Source: Sarcophilus harrisii (lineage: Eukaryota; Chordata; Mammalia; Dasyuromorphia; Dasyuridae). From it: a stretch of 64,000 bases of DNA. Location of the stretch: the NCBI RefSeq assembly GCF_902635505.1, contig NC_045426.1, positions 359,649,138 through 359,713,137 on the forward strand. The letters run 5' to 3'. Under the pieces are notes generated by a model. That model saw only the letters and a list, made by a program, of their open reading frames with translations. It was not told the origin of the DNA and made no database searches. Each line of letters opens with the position of its first letter. Position 1 is the stretch's first letter. Positions 36,131 through 46,429 of this stretch are shown here, in pieces. A program made the position numbers and the translations under genes.

Positions 36131-36595
36131 ATCTGAAGTAAGAAAAAACAAATAGAATTCAAAGACTGTTGTGCAGAAGCAGCAGGAATAATGTGAATAA
36201 TATGACAGAATCTCAGCTTATATTCCTAGATCAGATAGCTATAGATGCTCTACATTTCAGCATCAAATCCTAGGTAAGATCCTTATTTTTTTTAACTTTT
36301 CATAACCAACTAGTCAAATATGGTAGCAAAGTTATCATCACTTGTATTTCTGACTTTGACTTTCAGTTACAGCAAATTGATAGCATGAATTGGTTGATGA
36401 AATCTTTACTTAAATCTTTCATTGTGTCTTTTTAACAGGCTAAAGAAATGTGATTTTTGGCCATATTGAAAAGTCTAGTTTCCAGAATAGAGGATTAGAT
36501 CGGATCACTTTTTTCTGATATGGTCAGAACCCAACTGGAATACTATCTTTAAGTGCAAGCACCATACACTAAGGAGACCAGAACAGTGAGGGGAT
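36130..36595. other. Unassigned sequence
   Basis: Nothing recognised. Confidence 0.4.
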
Positions 36596-36599
36596 TAGA

Positions 36600-37130
36600 A
36601 ATCATATCACACAAAGACACTTTGAATTAACTGGGGATATTTAGTCTAGAAAAGAGACTTCCAATTGGGTCAGTGAAGCTATCTTCAAGTATTTAATAGC
36701 TATTTTCAAATATTTAATGGGCTTTCATGTAAAGGAAAATTTAGATTTTATTCTGCCTGACCCAAGAGCTTTACTAAGAGCAAAGGGTGGAATTGGTAAA
36801 GAGGCAGGTTTAAAAAAAAAACTTTCCTTAGGATTTTAACTATGTGAAAGTGGAATAAACTGCCTTTAAGGGATGATGGTGGACTCTTCCTAATGGTTTT
36901 TAAACAAAGTTCTATAAAGTCTTTTTGAGGATTTTTTATAAAGTATTTTTGATCAAGTTCAGGTAAAACTGGACAAACTTTAAACATCCTTCCAACTTCA
37001 AGAAGACCCATGTTTAAATTCTGAATCAATTATTATTTTGTTCACTTAACCTCTTTAGTTTGAGTTTCTTTACCTTCAAATGACATCATTGTATTTGGAT
37101 GACTTCTAAATCCTACAGTTCAATGATCTT
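36600..37130 (+). mobile_element. CR1/L3-like LINE 3' region
   Basis: Ordered blocks of a CR1-type LINE: TTAGTCTAGAAAAGAGACTT, AGCTATCTTCAAGTATTTAA, AAAGGGTGGAATTGGTAAAG, ACTTTCCTTAGGATTTTAAC, GAAAGTGGAATAAACTGCCT and a TAAATCCTACAGTTCAATGA tail. No open frame remains. Confidence 0.75.
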
Positions 37131-37289
37131 ATACTTTTAAGTAGAAAAATTTAGTGTTTAGTACTGTGCCAAATACAATGTAGTTGCCTAATAGGTCACT
37201 AAATATCCCATACATAAGTGTGATTTCAATAATGTTTCTCTTGATGAGGAGCTCTTCCTCACTTAAATCCAATTCACTAGCATGTTTTA

Positions 37290-37340
37290 CCTCCCTGATG
37301 CCATGGAGGCATCAGTATTCAAGGATGAAGGATAAACAAC
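37290..37340 (+). mobile_element. RTE-type 3' tail fragment
   Basis: CTGATGCCATGGAGGCATCA followed by AAGGATGAAGGATAAACAAC resembles the end of RTE-mobilised SINEs in marsupials. It is cut by the L1 piece to its right. Confidence 0.45.
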
Positions 37341-37346
37341 AATCTT

Positions 37347-37673
37347 ATTTTTTTAATAATAGCTTTTTATTTTCAAGATACATGTTCCAATTTTTTTCTC
37401 CCTCCCTTTCCCTACCCCATCTCCTAGACAGCAAGTAATCCAATATTGGTTAAACATGTACAATTCTTCTATACATATTTCCATATTTGTCATGCTGTGA
37501 AAGTAAAATCAGATCAAAAAAAAATGAGAAAGAAAAAAAGCAACCAAAAAACAACAAAAATATGAAAATCCTATTTTGTGATCCACATTCAGTCCCTACA
37601 ATCCTCTTTCTGGATGCAGTTGGCTCTTTCCATCACAAGTCTATTGGAATTGCCCTGAATCACCTCATTGAAT
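37347..37673 (-). mobile_element. 5'-truncated L1 3' UTR
   Basis: AACAACAATCTT is duplicated exactly at 37335-37346 and 37674-37685. On the minus strand it reads as an L1 3' UTR with the TTGATCTGATTTTACTTTCA block and a G-rich stretch, ending in ATTATTAAAAAAAT. The 62-codon frame over it is not a gene. Confidence 0.88.
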
Positions 37674-37734
37674 AACAACAATCTTGATGAGGCAACTTTC
37701 TTCTATTACAGTGAATCAGAAAATACTTACCTAA

Positions 37735-37855
37735 AACAGTAAGAAGTTAAAAGATACTTCCAGCTAGTGCATATCCAGGGTGGGATTTGAACTCAAGTTT
37801 TCCTGATTCTGAAGCTACTTGTCTACCTTTTAGCCATACCTATCCCTTTACATAC
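37735..37855 (-). mobile_element. SINE head fragment
   Basis: GGATTTGAACTCAAGTTTTC followed by TTGTCTACCTTTTAGCCATA is the reversed head of a tRNA SINE. Confidence 0.65.
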
Positions 37856-38104
37856 CTCAAACAACATCTCATCTATGGAATTTTCCTCCATCCCCGTCTC
37901 CATTAATGATATCTCTACACTTAGACTTCAAATAGCACATTGTTTATACTTCCTTTACACTTATCATATATTCTTTTGGTATTATGGTCATTTATTTCTA
38001 AGGCATATACTCCATTCAACTGTAAGCTTCAAGAGAATAACAAAACTCTTATTTAAACTTTTCTCCTTCTAGTACTTAACACAATACTCTATAGTATTGT
38101 AATA

Positions 38105-38400
38105 CTCAGTAGTCAGTAAATATTTGTCAAGGATCTACTATGTGCCAGGCATTGTGATAAGTTCTGAGGATTGCTAGAAAGACAAAAGACAGTGCATATC
38201 CATAATGAGTTCACAATAAAATGAGGAAGACAATATGTAAAAAAATATCTACAAATGAGCAAAAGATATAGGTAATTATCAATAGATTCAAAGCATTAGA
38301 ATTGTGAGGGATTTGGAAAAGCTTCCTGTAGAAGGTGGGATTTTAGCTGAGACCTGAAGGAAGCAAGAGACACAAATGAGAAGGGAAAACATTTCAAGGA
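38105..38400 (+). repeat. Ancient interspersed repeat, family not named
   Basis: CTACTATGTGCCAGGCATTG, CATAATGAGTTCACAATAAA and GAAGGTGGGATTTTAGCTGA, then GACCTGAAGGAAGC, are consecutive parts of one old repeat. Confidence 0.6.
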
Positions 38401-38469
38401 TAGGGGATGATCAGTACAAAAGCCTTGAGTTGGGAGATGAATCTTTTATTACAGGAACATGGAAAAAGA

Positions 38470-38675
38470 CAGTGTCTGGAAGATCTAGATTAAAATCATC
38501 CCTCAGATATGAAAAGACTTTGGATAAGTCATTTAACCTCTCAGAGCCTTCTTCTTCTGTGTAAAAATGGGATAATTCCACTTGTACTACTTATCCCACA
38601 GGTTTGTTAGGATATCCCTGGGCAAACATTAAGGAGATATATATATATATATATTAGGGAACTATTATTTCTGGA
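38470..38675 (+). mobile_element. MIR-like SINE with short (TA)n
   Basis: GACTTTGGATAAGTCATTTA, TCTTCTGTGTAAAAATGGGA and ACAGGTTTGTTAGGATAT in MIR order. A TA run at 38638-38653 lies at its tail. Confidence 0.75.
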
Positions 38676-38689
38676 TTAGTCAAAGAAAG

Positions 38690-38930
38690 GAAAGGGAACA
38701 AATATTTCTATGGCACCTATTAGACTTTTTACAAAAATTATGTTATTTGATCCTCACAATAGTCCTGTGAGGTTGGGTTCTATTATTATGCACATTTTAC
38801 AACCAAGGAAACTAAAGCAGACAGAAGACTACAAAGCTAGAGATTGTCTGAGTTCATATTTGAATTCAGGTCTTCTTACTTCCGGGTCCAGCACAGTGCT
38901 CTCTAGCTGCCTTTATGAGTGGAAAAGTTC
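38690..38930 (-). mobile_element. MIR3-like SINE
   Basis: GATCCTCACAATAGTCCTGT, CACATTTTACAACCAAGGAA, TTTGAATTCAGGTCTTCTTA and CTCTCTAGCTGCC are reversed MIR blocks running through to the head. Confidence 0.82.
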
Positions 38931-39639
38931 TTTGGGGACAAGAAAGTAGTCTATTTCAGTTAGGTATGTCCCTCAGAAACAAGCATATTCAGTACAATTG
39001 ATTTACCTACTTTTAACTACAAAAATCTGAAACAACAATGGGGCAGTATCTGGATCCCACAATTTATCTCACAGAGGTGAATTGGAAATGATGTTTCCTC
39101 CCATCTTTGCATGAAATCTTCAACTTGGTTAAAAAAAAGAATTTGGAACCAATTAAAAATAGAAGATAGAATAGAATAGAAGAGAGATATAGCCAGGTCA
39201 CTTGAATAGACTCTCCATATTCCATAGATAATATAATTTTTAACTATTAAAGAAGACCGGTTATTAGATGGCTGAGTGAATTTGAGTTACAAGAGCTTTC
39301 ATCCCAAGGTCACTGGTCTGAAGCCACTTCACTTTGGGGAAAAACCTTTAAGTCCCATAGTCCTTGTGAGCCCAAATTTCATTTTCAATCATTAGTCCAT
39401 TAGGTGAATCTGAAGGACCAAGAAAGTATATCACAATAGTTATTTAATTAACATTATTTGTGTATGTGTTGCTCTACACTTCAAGTAGAAGGCCAGCAGC
39501 TTTAGTGGAAAAAAAAAATCTAAAAGCTTTGCTTGAAATAGAAAATTAGTGTTTTATTTATGCTCTGTTCAACAAGGAACCTGGACATATGCCTGCTTTC
39601 CACAAAGCTTAATGGGCATTGGATGAAAGATGAAGGTGA

Positions 39640-39850
39640 AAACCAAGCCAGCTGGGAGCAATAGCAGTCAGAATTGGGAATTAGGAAACCTGGGTTCTCC
39701 TCCCTACTGTGTCATTAAGTAGCTAGGTAACCTTGAAAAAGTCATTTAATTGTCTTTGTGCCTCACTTTCTTCATCTGTCAAATGAAGGATTTAGAATAA
39801 TATATCTCCAAGGGCTTGTTCAGATCTAGCATTTTTTGATTCTATGAATT
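39640..39850 (+). mobile_element. MIR-like SINE with CR1-type tail
   Basis: AAACCTGGGTTCTCCTCCCT, AAAAAGTCATTTAATTGTCT, TTCTTCATCTGTCAAATGAA and the GATTCTATGA end. Confidence 0.85.
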
Positions 39851-39954
39851 AACACCAGGGAATCTTCAAAGAGAAAAAATAATGTATTACAGACTGAAAT
39901 ATGAAAAGTCAACCATTAATAATCCCACCTAATCCAACCCAATTCAAAAATTTC

Positions 39955-40215
39955 CATTCAGACAAGATTTATTAATTTCCTACTGAGTCCAATGCACTAT
40001 AGCTGGTTTAGGGAATATAAATACACAGAAAAGCTCTTACTTTTAATGAGCTTATATTCCAGTGGGGCAAAGGTACTTGCAACAAATAGACCAAAAAAAA
40101 GTAAATGCAAGGTAAATTTGAGAAGAGAAGGGCTTTGAACAACTGAGGGAAAGAGGGGCAGTGAGAATCTGGAAGTTTATACAGAAGAGATGGTATCTTA
40201 ATTGAGTCTTCAAAG
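39955..40215 (+). repeat. Ancient interspersed repeat, family not named
   Basis: AAGATTTATTAATTTCCTAC, TTTTAATGAGCTTATATTCC and TACAGAAGAGATGGTATCTT match the block order of 38105-38400. Confidence 0.55.
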
Positions 40216-40224
40216 AAGAAATGA

Positions 40225-40380
40225 AGATTATATAATTATACATTAAGATCTGAAAGGGACCTTAGGAACCATCTAGTTTACCAACTCATTTTAAAGATCA
40301 GGAAACTAGGACTCAAAGAAATTGTGATTTATCTAAGATCAAATAACCAGTGAGTCACAGAAGTGGGGTTTGAACATAGG
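40225..40380 (-). mobile_element. MIR-like SINE with CR1-type end
   Basis: AAGATCTGAAAGGGACCTTA, AAAGATCAGGAAACTAGGAC and GTGGGGTTTGAACATAGG, reversed. Confidence 0.82.
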
Positions 40381-40489
40381 ACCAGGGGTAACATGATAAT
40401 TGAACATTCAGGGAACAATTGGAGTTTGGTTGGTGCAGAATGAATAAAAAAATAAATAAACAATCTGAAGTAAATCTTGGAAGGAGCAG

Positions 40490-40745
40490 CTAATGAGTCA
40501 GTGGGTAGATAGAGCACCAGGCCTAAAGTTGGGAAAACTCATCTTCCCAAGTTCAAATATCACCTCAGACACTTCCTAGCACAGATACTGAACAAGTCAC
40601 TTTACCCTGTTTTCTTCAGTTTCCTCATCTGTAAAATGAGCTTCAGAAGGAAATGGCAAATCACTCCACTATCTTTGCCAAGAAAACTCCAAATGGGGTC
40701 AGAAAGAGTCAAACACAACTGAAATAGACCTCTTCAACAACAAAA
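40490..40745 (+). mobile_element. RTE-tailed tRNA SINE, complete
   Basis: The tRNA-like head has an A-box-like AGTCAGTGGGTAGATAGAGC and a B-box-like AGTTCAAATATC. The body contains TTTCCTCATCTGTAAAATGA, and the 3' end is RTE/BovB-like: AATCACTCCACTATCTTTGC, AAATGGGGTCAGAAAGAGTC and ACACAACTGAAAT. Such SINEs use an RTE LINE's machinery. Confidence 0.88.
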
Positions 40746-40749
40746 TCTT

Positions 40750-41220
40750 GAAAGGTAGGTTAGGAATAAATGATGAAAGGCTTTAAATACCATGTTTGGG
40801 AATTTGTACTTAAAGTTTGTTATAAAAAAATAAAGGCATCATCCTCTCAAAGGTAAAAGAAGATGGCAGTGGTAAGCCTCCAATACCTGTGTGTTCAGAT
40901 TGCACATCACCATTCAGTAGCTTCTCTTATCTACTCTTTGTTTCAGGTAGGCTTCTTTTGTCTTCCCACTCAAAAGGTGAAAAGTAATTGAGTTTCAGTT
41001 GTGAACTGATAATTCTGAGGCTCTCAATATAAGGTATAGAAAATAAAATTCCAAGATATTTTTAATTTATTGGCAATCACCAATCTGTGTGAATTAAGAA
41101 TTGTACCCATGCATCTAAGGGTCCACATGTGTACCAAGAATGGAGAAGTGACCACTCTAGTCCTCAAAGATAAAAGGTGATTTTCTAACATAACATACTT
41201 ATGTTGTATGATACCAAAGA
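40750..41220. other. Unassigned sequence
   Basis: Nothing recognised. Confidence 0.4.
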
Positions 41221-41387
41221 CTTATTTAGAAGCACAGGATCCCAAATTTAGAACTGAAGAAACACAGTGAAATCCTTTGACTCACTATTTTTACAGATTA
41301 AGAAGTTGGGACTGGTGAAATGTAGTGACTTGGCCAAGATCACATAATTATTAAAAAAGCAAGAAGTAGAACTTTATCATTTCTTTT

Positions 41388-41403
41388 GAATTCAAAACAT
41401 GCA
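41388..41403. repeat. Left target-site duplication of the half-L1
   Basis: GAATTCAAAACATGCA is repeated without mismatch at 43773-43788. Confidence 0.97.
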
Positions 41404-42142
41404 GGGGCGGAGCCAAGATGGCGGAGAAGGCACACGTGACTTTCTAAGCTCTTCTCTTACCCTCTTTATCAATATTATATCGAGCTTCAAAAATAGTCTT
41501 GACTGCTACAATTTGTAAAGATAAGAAGTAGAACAACTCACCAGCAGAAGAAAATCTGCAGTCTCGCCAAAAAAGGTTGGTTCCGGGAGATCAGCGCAGA
41601 CTGGGAGAGAAATTAGGTTCCGAGGAGAGTCTCAAACCGAAAGTGAAAGCACAGATCTCAGCACAAGCTCGCAGCCCCAACCCGCAGTACGGGGCTTTTC
41701 CTTGGGGCAGCTGTGATCCTGCACGGCAGGAGGACACAGCCCGGGTTAGCCTCCAATCTGCGCAGTGGGGGGCTCTGCTTGGGGCCATAGAGCTTTTCCA
41801 GGGACGATTTGCATCAGGCAGAGATGCTGGGGCAGAGTTCGCGGAGGTCTGCGGTCTGTGGTCAGCTGCTAATACTCACAGTCCCACAAGAGGCTCTGGC
41901 CTGGGGCAGTGACACTTTCACCCATTAGTCTCTATCCTAGGGCAATCGCTAACCCACACAGCCTTACTGGGCACTTCCATAGCTAGGCCAGTGCTGAATC
42001 CACTTCCTGTTGGGGGAAGGGAAAACTCTCACTCAGAGCACTCCCATACCTCGGAGCTGGAAATCGGTTTATATCTCTCCCTCCTCTGCAGAGGAAGCTG
42101 GTAACCCCCTTGCCTGGAGACATACCCTAAAGGCTTTAAAAC

Positions 42143-43274
42143 ATGAATAAAAAGATGAAAAGAATTGTCGACAGCTTCTATGCAGAAAAAGAGCAGGTCA
42201 GCAAACCTGAAGAGATCTCAAACAGCAAAAATGCATCAGACTGTCCTCCTTTACATGATGCTCTCATAGAAGAGACCATTAAAAGTCTCAAAAGAGAGTT
42301 AGAAGATAAATGGGGAAAGGAAAGAGAAGCCTTACAAGAGAGCAACAACTTCCTGAAATACGAATCGGAAAAAGTAAAAAAATCTCAGGAAAGTAAGAAT
42401 TGTGAATTGGAAAAAATAAAGAATTCACTAGAAAGTAGGATTTGTGAATTGGAAAAAACAAAGAACTCGCAAGAAAGTAGGATCTGTGAATTGGAAAAAG
42501 AAAATAATTCACTAAAAAAAAAAAATTAGTGAAATGGAAAAAAATTCCACAGACCAAAACAATACATTTAAAAACTCAATTGGACATATACAGAAAGAAG
42601 TAAAAAAAGCAAATGAAGAAAATAATTCTTTAAAAATTAGAACTGAACAGATAGAAACTAATGATTCATTGAGACAGCAAGAATCAGTCAAGCAAAAACA
42701 AAAAAATGACAAACTGGAAAAAACCATGAATTATCTACTTGCAAAAATGACAGACTTGGAAAATAGATCTAGGAGAGATAATCTGAGGATTATTGGACTT
42801 TCCAAAAACTATGATGAAAAAAAGAGCCTAGATACTATTTTGCAAGAAATCATCAAAGAGATCTGCCCAGATGTAATAGAATCAGAAGGTAAAATAGACA
42901 TTGAAAGAATTCATCGAATACCTTCTGAAAGAAACCCTAAAATAAAAACCCCAAGGAATATTGTGGCCAAATTTCAGAACTATCAGATTAAGGAAAAAAT
43001 TTTACAAGCAACCAAAAAAAAACAATTTAAATACCGAGGTGCCACAATAAGGATTACCCAAGATCTGGCTGCCTCCACATTAAAGGAACGAAGGGCCTGG
43101 AATATGATATTCCGAAAGGCAAAAGAACTTGGGATGCAGCCAAGAATAAACTACCCAGGTAAGCTGAGCATTTTCTTCCAGGGAAGAAGATGGACATTTA
43201 ATGAAACAAATGAATTCCATTTGTTTCTAAGGAAAAAACCAGAACTAAACACAAAATTTGATCTCCAACCATAG
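42143..43274 (+). pseudogene. L1/HAL1 ORF1, one frame break, otherwise whole
   Basis: ORF1p is a trimeric RNA-binding chaperone. The first frame (42143-42529) starts MNKKMKRIVDSFYAEKEQ and runs into a long Lys/Glu coiled coil. It includes three 14-residue repeats of the form SxESRICELEKTKN encoded by 42-nt units. It stops at TAG 42527 just after a 12-A run (42514-42525). The other frame (42534-43274) carries the rest of the coiled coil, DLENRSRRDNLRIIGL leading into the RRM, the RIHRIPSERNPKIKTPRNIV region and a C-terminal domain with AKFQNYQIKEKILQAT, RITQDLAASTLKERRAWN and PRINYPGKLSIFF. The total, about 376 residues, is normal for mammalian ORF1p (human 338). Only a one-base difference in the A run separates the frames. 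I chose ATG 42143 because it lies directly after the UTR and opens the longest frame. Confidence 0.88.
42383..42508 (+). repeat. Three 42-nt tandem repeats in the ORF1 coiled coil
   Basis: Units at 42383-42424, 42425-42466 and 42467-42508, each exactly 42 nt. They share GAAAGTAGGAT(T/C)TGTGAATTGG and encode two heptads each, so copy number can change without breaking the coiled-coil register. Confidence 0.93.
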
Positions 43275-43772
43275 AACTCAAGAGATGCAGAAAAGGTAAA
43301 AATAACTCTTGAGAATTGTATTTCTGTTGTGGATATACAAAAACAACACATGTATAATTTGATTTTACTGATATAACATAAAAAAGGGAAGTAGATATGG
43401 AAAAGGGATGATGGCAGAATAAGGTGGGAAGGAGGGATAAAAAGAGGGAAACCACATCCCTCGAAGAGGCAAAGGAAACTTATCATATGTGAGGGAATTT
43501 AGAGAGGGGGAGGAATACTGTGTGAATCTTACTCTCATCAGAGTTGGCTCAAAGAAAAAATAATTGACATTTGTTTTAGAGAAAATTCTCTCTCGCCTCA
43601 TTAAAAACGGGGGAGAGGAAAAGGGAAAAGAAAAAGAGTAATAAGGGAAGGAAGGGGAAAAGACTCAAAGGGGGGGAGGGAGGGATTATAAAGAGGGTGA
43701 GCATCGTGATACAAGCGGGGTACATAAGTTTAAAAGGGGGAAAGAGGGTTGGGGGAGGCAAGAATAAGTAAA
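43275..43772 (+). other. Inter-ORF-type spacer and 3' end of the half-L1
   Basis: Purine-rich non-coding sequence homologous to 52990-53400. Shared landmarks include TTGAGAATTGTA, TGATATAA, GGGATGATGG-like and GAAGAGGCAAA blocks. Minus-strand frames over it are products of composition. Confidence 0.8.
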
Positions 43773-43788
43773 GAATTCAAAACATGCA
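43773..43788. repeat. Right target-site duplication of the half-L1
   Basis: Exact copy of 41388-41403. Confidence 0.97.
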
Positions 43789-43815
43789 TTCTCTATTACA
43801 CCACTGGGTCAACAT

Positions 43816-44060
43816 TAGGAAGAAAAACAGATCTATAATTCATGACTGATGATATCTAAAAAGAAAGTCAACAATAAAACTCAAGACCCATATTCTAAAC
43901 CTAATGTGACTACCATGGCCTTCACTGCCTGGAAGGTAGTAAATTAGGTTTCCCCTTTCCCTCCACCTAAGATTGTTTAGTACTCTTAAAGAGGTTTTGT
44001 GGTATCTAGGATTTCTGCAAAAAGCTCCACCCAATACTGATGATAATCCTTTAAATGTAA
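43816..44060. other. Unassigned sequence
   Basis: Nothing recognised. Confidence 0.4.
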
Positions 44061-44260
44061 GCCCAGGACACCTGAGTTCTATTACAGAGACTTGTTGGAA
44101 TGAGACAAATGTAGGACCCTTGATATATCTCTTACATTTCTATTTGATTGCTCTTCCCAATTTACCATTTTTCTCATATCTTTTTTTTTCTTAAAAACTT
44201 ACAATGTTTTCCATTTGTCTACAAAAGAAAGTGTAAGCAACAGACAATAGAATTCAATAT
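44060..44260 (+). mobile_element. L2-like fragment
   Basis: GACTTGTTGGAATGAGACAA, CTCTTACATTTCTATTTGAT and TTACAATGTTTTCCATTTGT align with 46065-46230 in the same order. Confidence 0.55.
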
Positions 44261-44478
44261 TAATCCACTAACAATTGGATTAACTTTTTTAAACTTCTAA
44301 TTTATGGAATAAAACAACCATTTCCATAACATAGTACTATAAAAAGATGATTTTACATGAAACTGAAAATCTACTGTGAACAATTTGTTGTTCCTTTCAA
44401 ATATATAACAAAATTAATATGTAAATTTCTCTTTTTTTGTTCTCACTTCCCCCTCCCATGCTACCATTAGACACAAAA

Positions 44479-44480
<2 letters not shown>

Positions 44481-44519
<39 letters not shown>
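44481..44519. repeat. (TG)n microsatellite
   Basis: About 19 uninterrupted TG units. Confidence 0.97.
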
Positions 44520-44521
<2 letters not shown>

Positions 44522-44539
44522 ATTATTCTATACATTACA

Positions 44540-46060
44540 AAGGACCATTCACTTCACCTTACTTCATAAATATATAAACATAAATGCCCTCAAAAGGTAG
44601 AAAATTATACCCCCCCCCCCCGCCTTGAATCATCTCCACCTCTGAGGAGTAGCTCATTTCCAGTACAACAAAGAGAACCAGTTCCAAGTCCAAAACCATA
44701 TCCAAAAGTTGTTCAACTTAAGTCCCAGGCATCCTGGCTTCTCCTGGGCTTCCCTGATAGACTGGTGGGTTGGGGCATCTCTCCTTTAATCTTGACTCCA
44801 AGGTCACCATATTTAGAACTCCTAAATCCAGTATGGAAGAGATCACTGCAAGTGCCTGCAATAGAGAAGAACAAATGATATAGAACAAAAATATACATCC
44901 TAAATTCCGCTTTTTAGAATTGGGGCAAAACTGGGGGTGAGCAAGTATTATGGGATAAATATCTCCTCTCTAAATTTATATGGAATGTAATTGTTGACAA
45001 AATATATTTATAATTACACAGAGATTATAGAAGTAAATCCTAGGTTTTAATATTTGTATACTTATATTTATATATTTAGGGTAGGTTTAGTATCAAGCAT
45101 AAGTGCAAACCTCAGATAAACAGTTTGAATAATTATTAGAAGTCCAAGAAAGCTTTTTTATAGGCAAAATGATATGAAAATGATTTTATACATACATAGA
45201 CTACATATTTCAATCTTGTATATTCCTCTTGGATCATAAAAATTTAAGAAAAGATATATCCATAATGGCATACTTCCATGTTATAAAAGTTGAACAAACA
45301 AGTACATCATACTTCCCCCTAAGGAAACACACTTCATCAAATAAACTTAATAAATAACTAAGGGAGGTTATAAATTAAACTACATTTAGCAAGTTCACAA
45401 AAAGGCTCATTGAGGAGGAACCTTTCTTTATATATTGCCAAGGAGTCAGGGACATTTGAGATTCTTCTTTTGCCTTCTTACCTAAAGAATGTTAAAGACA
45501 AGTTCTTGGTTTTTTACATCCGATGAGATAAGTTTTGGCCAGTTCAATAACCTCTCTCAACCTCAGCCCTGAACTTCCCTTAACATTATGATTCATGAGT
45601 CAGGTTTTAGTCAGGTCAAATTATTCATAGAGGTCAATATTAACAGAAGTATGGTCTTTAAGCAACTAAAAGTTATAGGAGTAATGAAAGAAAATCAAGA
45701 TAAAAAAAATTCCATTATACTAGAAAAGGAAGCCCTTCCCTTTCACTGATTCAGTACATGATGCCTGAGCCATAGCCAAAATGATCTTCACCTTTGGGGC
45801 CTAATAGGAAGAAGGACAGAAAAAAAAAAAAACAGAAGCAAGAAAATGGGATGGAAAAAGGAGAAAAGAGGCATTGATACTTGTACTACTTTTAACTAAG
45901 TACTACTTGTACTTCAAAGGAAGATACAGACACAGAGAGGACTTCATATGAAGTAATATGGATATGCCCAAAGTGCAGGTTACAGAGAGACAAATCTTAA
46001 TGGATAATAAAATAGGATGATCCAGAGATTCTAATATGTAAGCAATTTGTACGTCATCAA
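44540..46060. other. Unassigned sequence
   Basis: No gene or named repeat in 1.5 kb. It contains a C-run (44611-44620) and an A-run (45820-45831). Confidence 0.4.
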
Positions 46061-46064
46061 TATC

Positions 46065-46400
46065 ACTGAGACTTGGTGGAATGAGATCCATATGTGCTCC
46101 TAGGCTACACCTTTTACATTCCTATTTGTTTACTTTTCCCCATGTACCATTTTTTCATGTCCTTCCTTTTCTCAAAATCCTATAATGTTTCCCCATTGCC
46201 TACAGGAAAAAAATATAAGCAACTGACCCTGAAATTCAAGACCCACCCAATTTTTGCCCCAAATTTATTATCAAGATACTCTTCTTCAAGCTATCTATAT
46301 TGCAGGAAAACTTCACTATATCCTGTCCATATCTATATCCATTCTTTCAATCTGATCTCTGAACCTTTGATGATACTGACTACTATTCAGTTTGATTTGG
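46065..46400 (+). mobile_element. L2-like LINE 3' part
   Basis: ATGTCCTTCCTTTTCTCAAA, TAATGTTTCCCCATTGCCTA and TTCAAGACCCACCCAATTTT follow L2 order. The 107-codon frame over it (46094-46417) is not conserved protein. Confidence 0.65.
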
Positions 46401-46429
46401 CAAATACCCATCTATAATATGCAAAGGCT

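Larger units (their letters stand above)
41404..43772 (+). mobile_element. Half-L1 (HAL1-type) element: L1 5' UTR, ORF1, spacer, no ORF2
   Basis: It begins GGGGCGGAGCCAAGATGGCG and has the most CpG-rich sequence in the window (about 19 CpG in the first 500 bases). ORF1 follows at 42143, then an inter-ORF-like purine-rich spacer to 43772. No ORF2 or L1 3' UTR is present, yet a perfect 16-bp duplication brackets it, so this is how the copy was inserted and not later loss. The 3' end (GAATAAGTAAA) has almost no A tail. HAL1 elements, L1 derivatives with ORF1 only, are known in mammals, including marsupials. Such a copy would need an L1 enzyme in trans. An L1 RNA cut short at its 3' end is the alternative. 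Confidence 0.85.
41225..43815 (-). mobile_element. MIR-like SINE split by the half-L1
   Basis: The left piece (41225-41403) has CCCAAATTTAGAACTGAAGA, TTTTTACAGATTAAGAAGTT and GTGACTTGGCCAAGATCACA. The head end resumes after the insertion (43789 onward, TTCTCTATTACACCACTGGG). The SINE is older than the element at 41404-43772. Confidence 0.75.

Noticed and set aside
40490-40560. tRNA gene
   Set aside because: The A- and B-box-like words belong to the head of a SINE with an RTE-type tail; no tRNA fold is evident.
41404-41912. CpG-rich start of a host gene with a 111-codon frame
   Set aside because: The sequence is the L1-type 5' UTR within a precisely bounded insertion.
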